This document shows positions 6,467 to 6,864 of a DNA stretch of 6,864 nt, piece by piece (position 1 is the first letter of the stretch; each line of letters opens with the position of its first letter). This DNA comes from DATJBC01 sp035515515 (GTDB taxonomy: Bacteria; Actinomycetota; Acidimicrobiia; Acidimicrobiales; UBA8190). The stretch covers positions 1-6,864 of the forward strand of contig DATJBC010000257.1 of NCBI GenBank assembly GCA_035515515.1, read 5' to 3'. The notes beneath the pieces were generated by a model. The model worked only from the letters and a program-made list of their open reading frames with translations. It searched no databases and was not told the DNA's origin. A program made the translations under genes and the position numbers.

Positions 6467-6480
6467 CCATGGCGCCATGG
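6467..6480. repeat. 14-bp perfect palindrome over the pncB start codon
   Basis: CCATGGCGCCATGG is its own reverse complement and contains two ATGs. The second (6477) is the pncB start. The first (6469) is out of frame and would give only a 25-residue peptide. It could serve as a binding site or a small hairpin at the start codon, but self-complementary motifs of this length can also occur by chance in GC-rich DNA. Confidence 0.55.
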
Positions 6481-6864
6481 GCAGCGCGCTGTTGGTCGAT
6501 CTGTACGAGCTCACCATGGCCTCGAGCTATCTCCGCCGCGCCATGACCGCCCCGGCAACCTTCAGCCTCTTCGCCCGGCGCTTGCCACGCGAGCGGGGCT
6601 TCCTGGTCGCCGCCGGGCTGGAGGACGTCCTCCAGTTCCTCGAGGACTTTCACTTCGACGACGAGGAGCTCTCCTACCTGGCGTCGCTGGGATTCGGCGA
6701 CGACGAGATCGCCGCCTTCGGCTCCCTGCGCTTCACGGGTGACGTTTGGGCCCTCGCCGAGGGGAGCGTCGTGCTCGCCGACGAGCCGCTCCTCGAGGTG
6801 ACCGCACCCCTGCCCGAGGCCCAACTCGTCGAGACCTTCGTGCTGAACAAGATCAACTTCAACA
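6477..6864 (+). CDS. pncB: Nicotinate phosphoribosyltransferase, N-terminal part (3' end outside window)
   Basis: The frame ATG GGC AGC GCG from 6477 stays open to the window end, giving 129 residues of a protein that is usually 400-490 residues. The sequence follows the family from its first residues: LLVDLYELTMASSYL, PATFSLFARRLPRERGFLVAAGLEDVLQFL split by short variable parts, FTGDVWALAEGSVV, EPLLEVTAPLPEAQLVET and NKINFN. The enzyme joins nicotinate to PRPP with ATP hydrolysis to form nicotinate mononucleotide, the entry step of the Preiss-Handler salvage route to NAD, in the cytoplasm. The start at 6477 is preferred over the ATG at 6469, which is out of frame. No Shine-Dalgarno is seen upstream and the start codon sits inside a 14-bp palindrome. 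The catalytic phosphoribosyl region lies beyond the window, so activity cannot be judged here. Confidence 0.94.
   Translation, partial: MGSALLVDLYELTMASSYLRRAMTAPATFSLFARRLPRERGFLVAAGLEDVLQFLEDFHFDDEELSYLASLGFGDDEIAAFGSLRFTGDVWALAEGSVVLADEPLLEVTAPLPEAQLVETFVLNKINFN

Larger units (their letters stand above)
6117..6476. other. 360-bp non-coding divergent intergenic region
   Basis: This stretch separates the divergent CmoM-like and pncB genes. Open frames cross it on both strands, but their translations are Arg/Pro/Gly-rich and resemble no protein family, so I call no gene. It holds two clear hairpins (6161-6175 and 6198-6224) and a 9-bp direct repeat, GTCGCCGTC, at 6151-6159 and 6172-6180. No good promoter for pncB could be identified, and no riboswitch class is recognisable. 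It should contain the promoters for both flanking genes. Confidence 0.6.

Noticed and set aside
6464..6473. GCCACCATGG resembling a eukaryotic Kozak context
   Set aside because: The surrounding genes are bacterial and that ATG is out of frame with pncB; the match is coincidental and part of the palindrome.
6117..6824. N-terminal extension of the CmoM-like methyltransferase up to 6824
   Set aside because: It runs antisense to pncB and through the intergenic region with low-complexity Arg/Pro/Ala sequence; CmoM-like similarity starts right after the GTG pair.

Overview
This window is GC-rich bacterial DNA with a strong G/C preference at third codon positions. The leftmost gene belongs to the UPF0182 membrane protein family typical of Actinomycetota. 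Together with the apparently leaderless starts, this points to a high-GC actinobacterium. An Acidimicrobiia-type lineage is possible, but the sequence alone does not settle it.

Layout, left to right. Bases 1-2268 (+) hold the C-terminal three quarters or so of a UPF0182 membrane protein whose start lies outside the window. Bases 2338-2414 (+) are an initiator tRNA-fMet with encoded CCA and a plausible extended -10 promoter. Bases 2546-4687 (-) encode a 713-residue protein joining an ATP-grasp ligase to a leucine-carboxyl-methyltransferase-type (TIGR00027/PF04072-like) SAM methyltransferase. Bases 4712-5266 (+) encode a divergent TetR-family repressor. The 24-bp gap between these two genes is an AT-rich island with a perfect 17-bp inverted repeat, which is the obvious operator and also carries the -10 elements. 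Bases 5319-6116 (-) encode a second, unrelated class I SAM methyltransferase resembling CmoM, convergent with the repressor gene. A 360-bp non-coding stretch with two clear hairpins follows. Bases 6477-6864 (+) hold the 5' part of nicotinate phosphoribosyltransferase (pncB), which runs off the window.

How the parts fit. UPF0182, tRNA-fMet and pncB look like ordinary chromosomal genes. The accessory piece is the repressor/operator/fusion-enzyme unit at 2546-5266. It reads as a self-contained regulated locus: a TetR sensor controls itself and one bifunctional enzyme that could activate a carboxylate with ATP and methylate a carboxyl or hydroxyl group. No substrate, precursor peptide or transporter gene is visible in the window, so the product is unknown. 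I see no insertion sequence, CRISPR array, integrase or phage gene.
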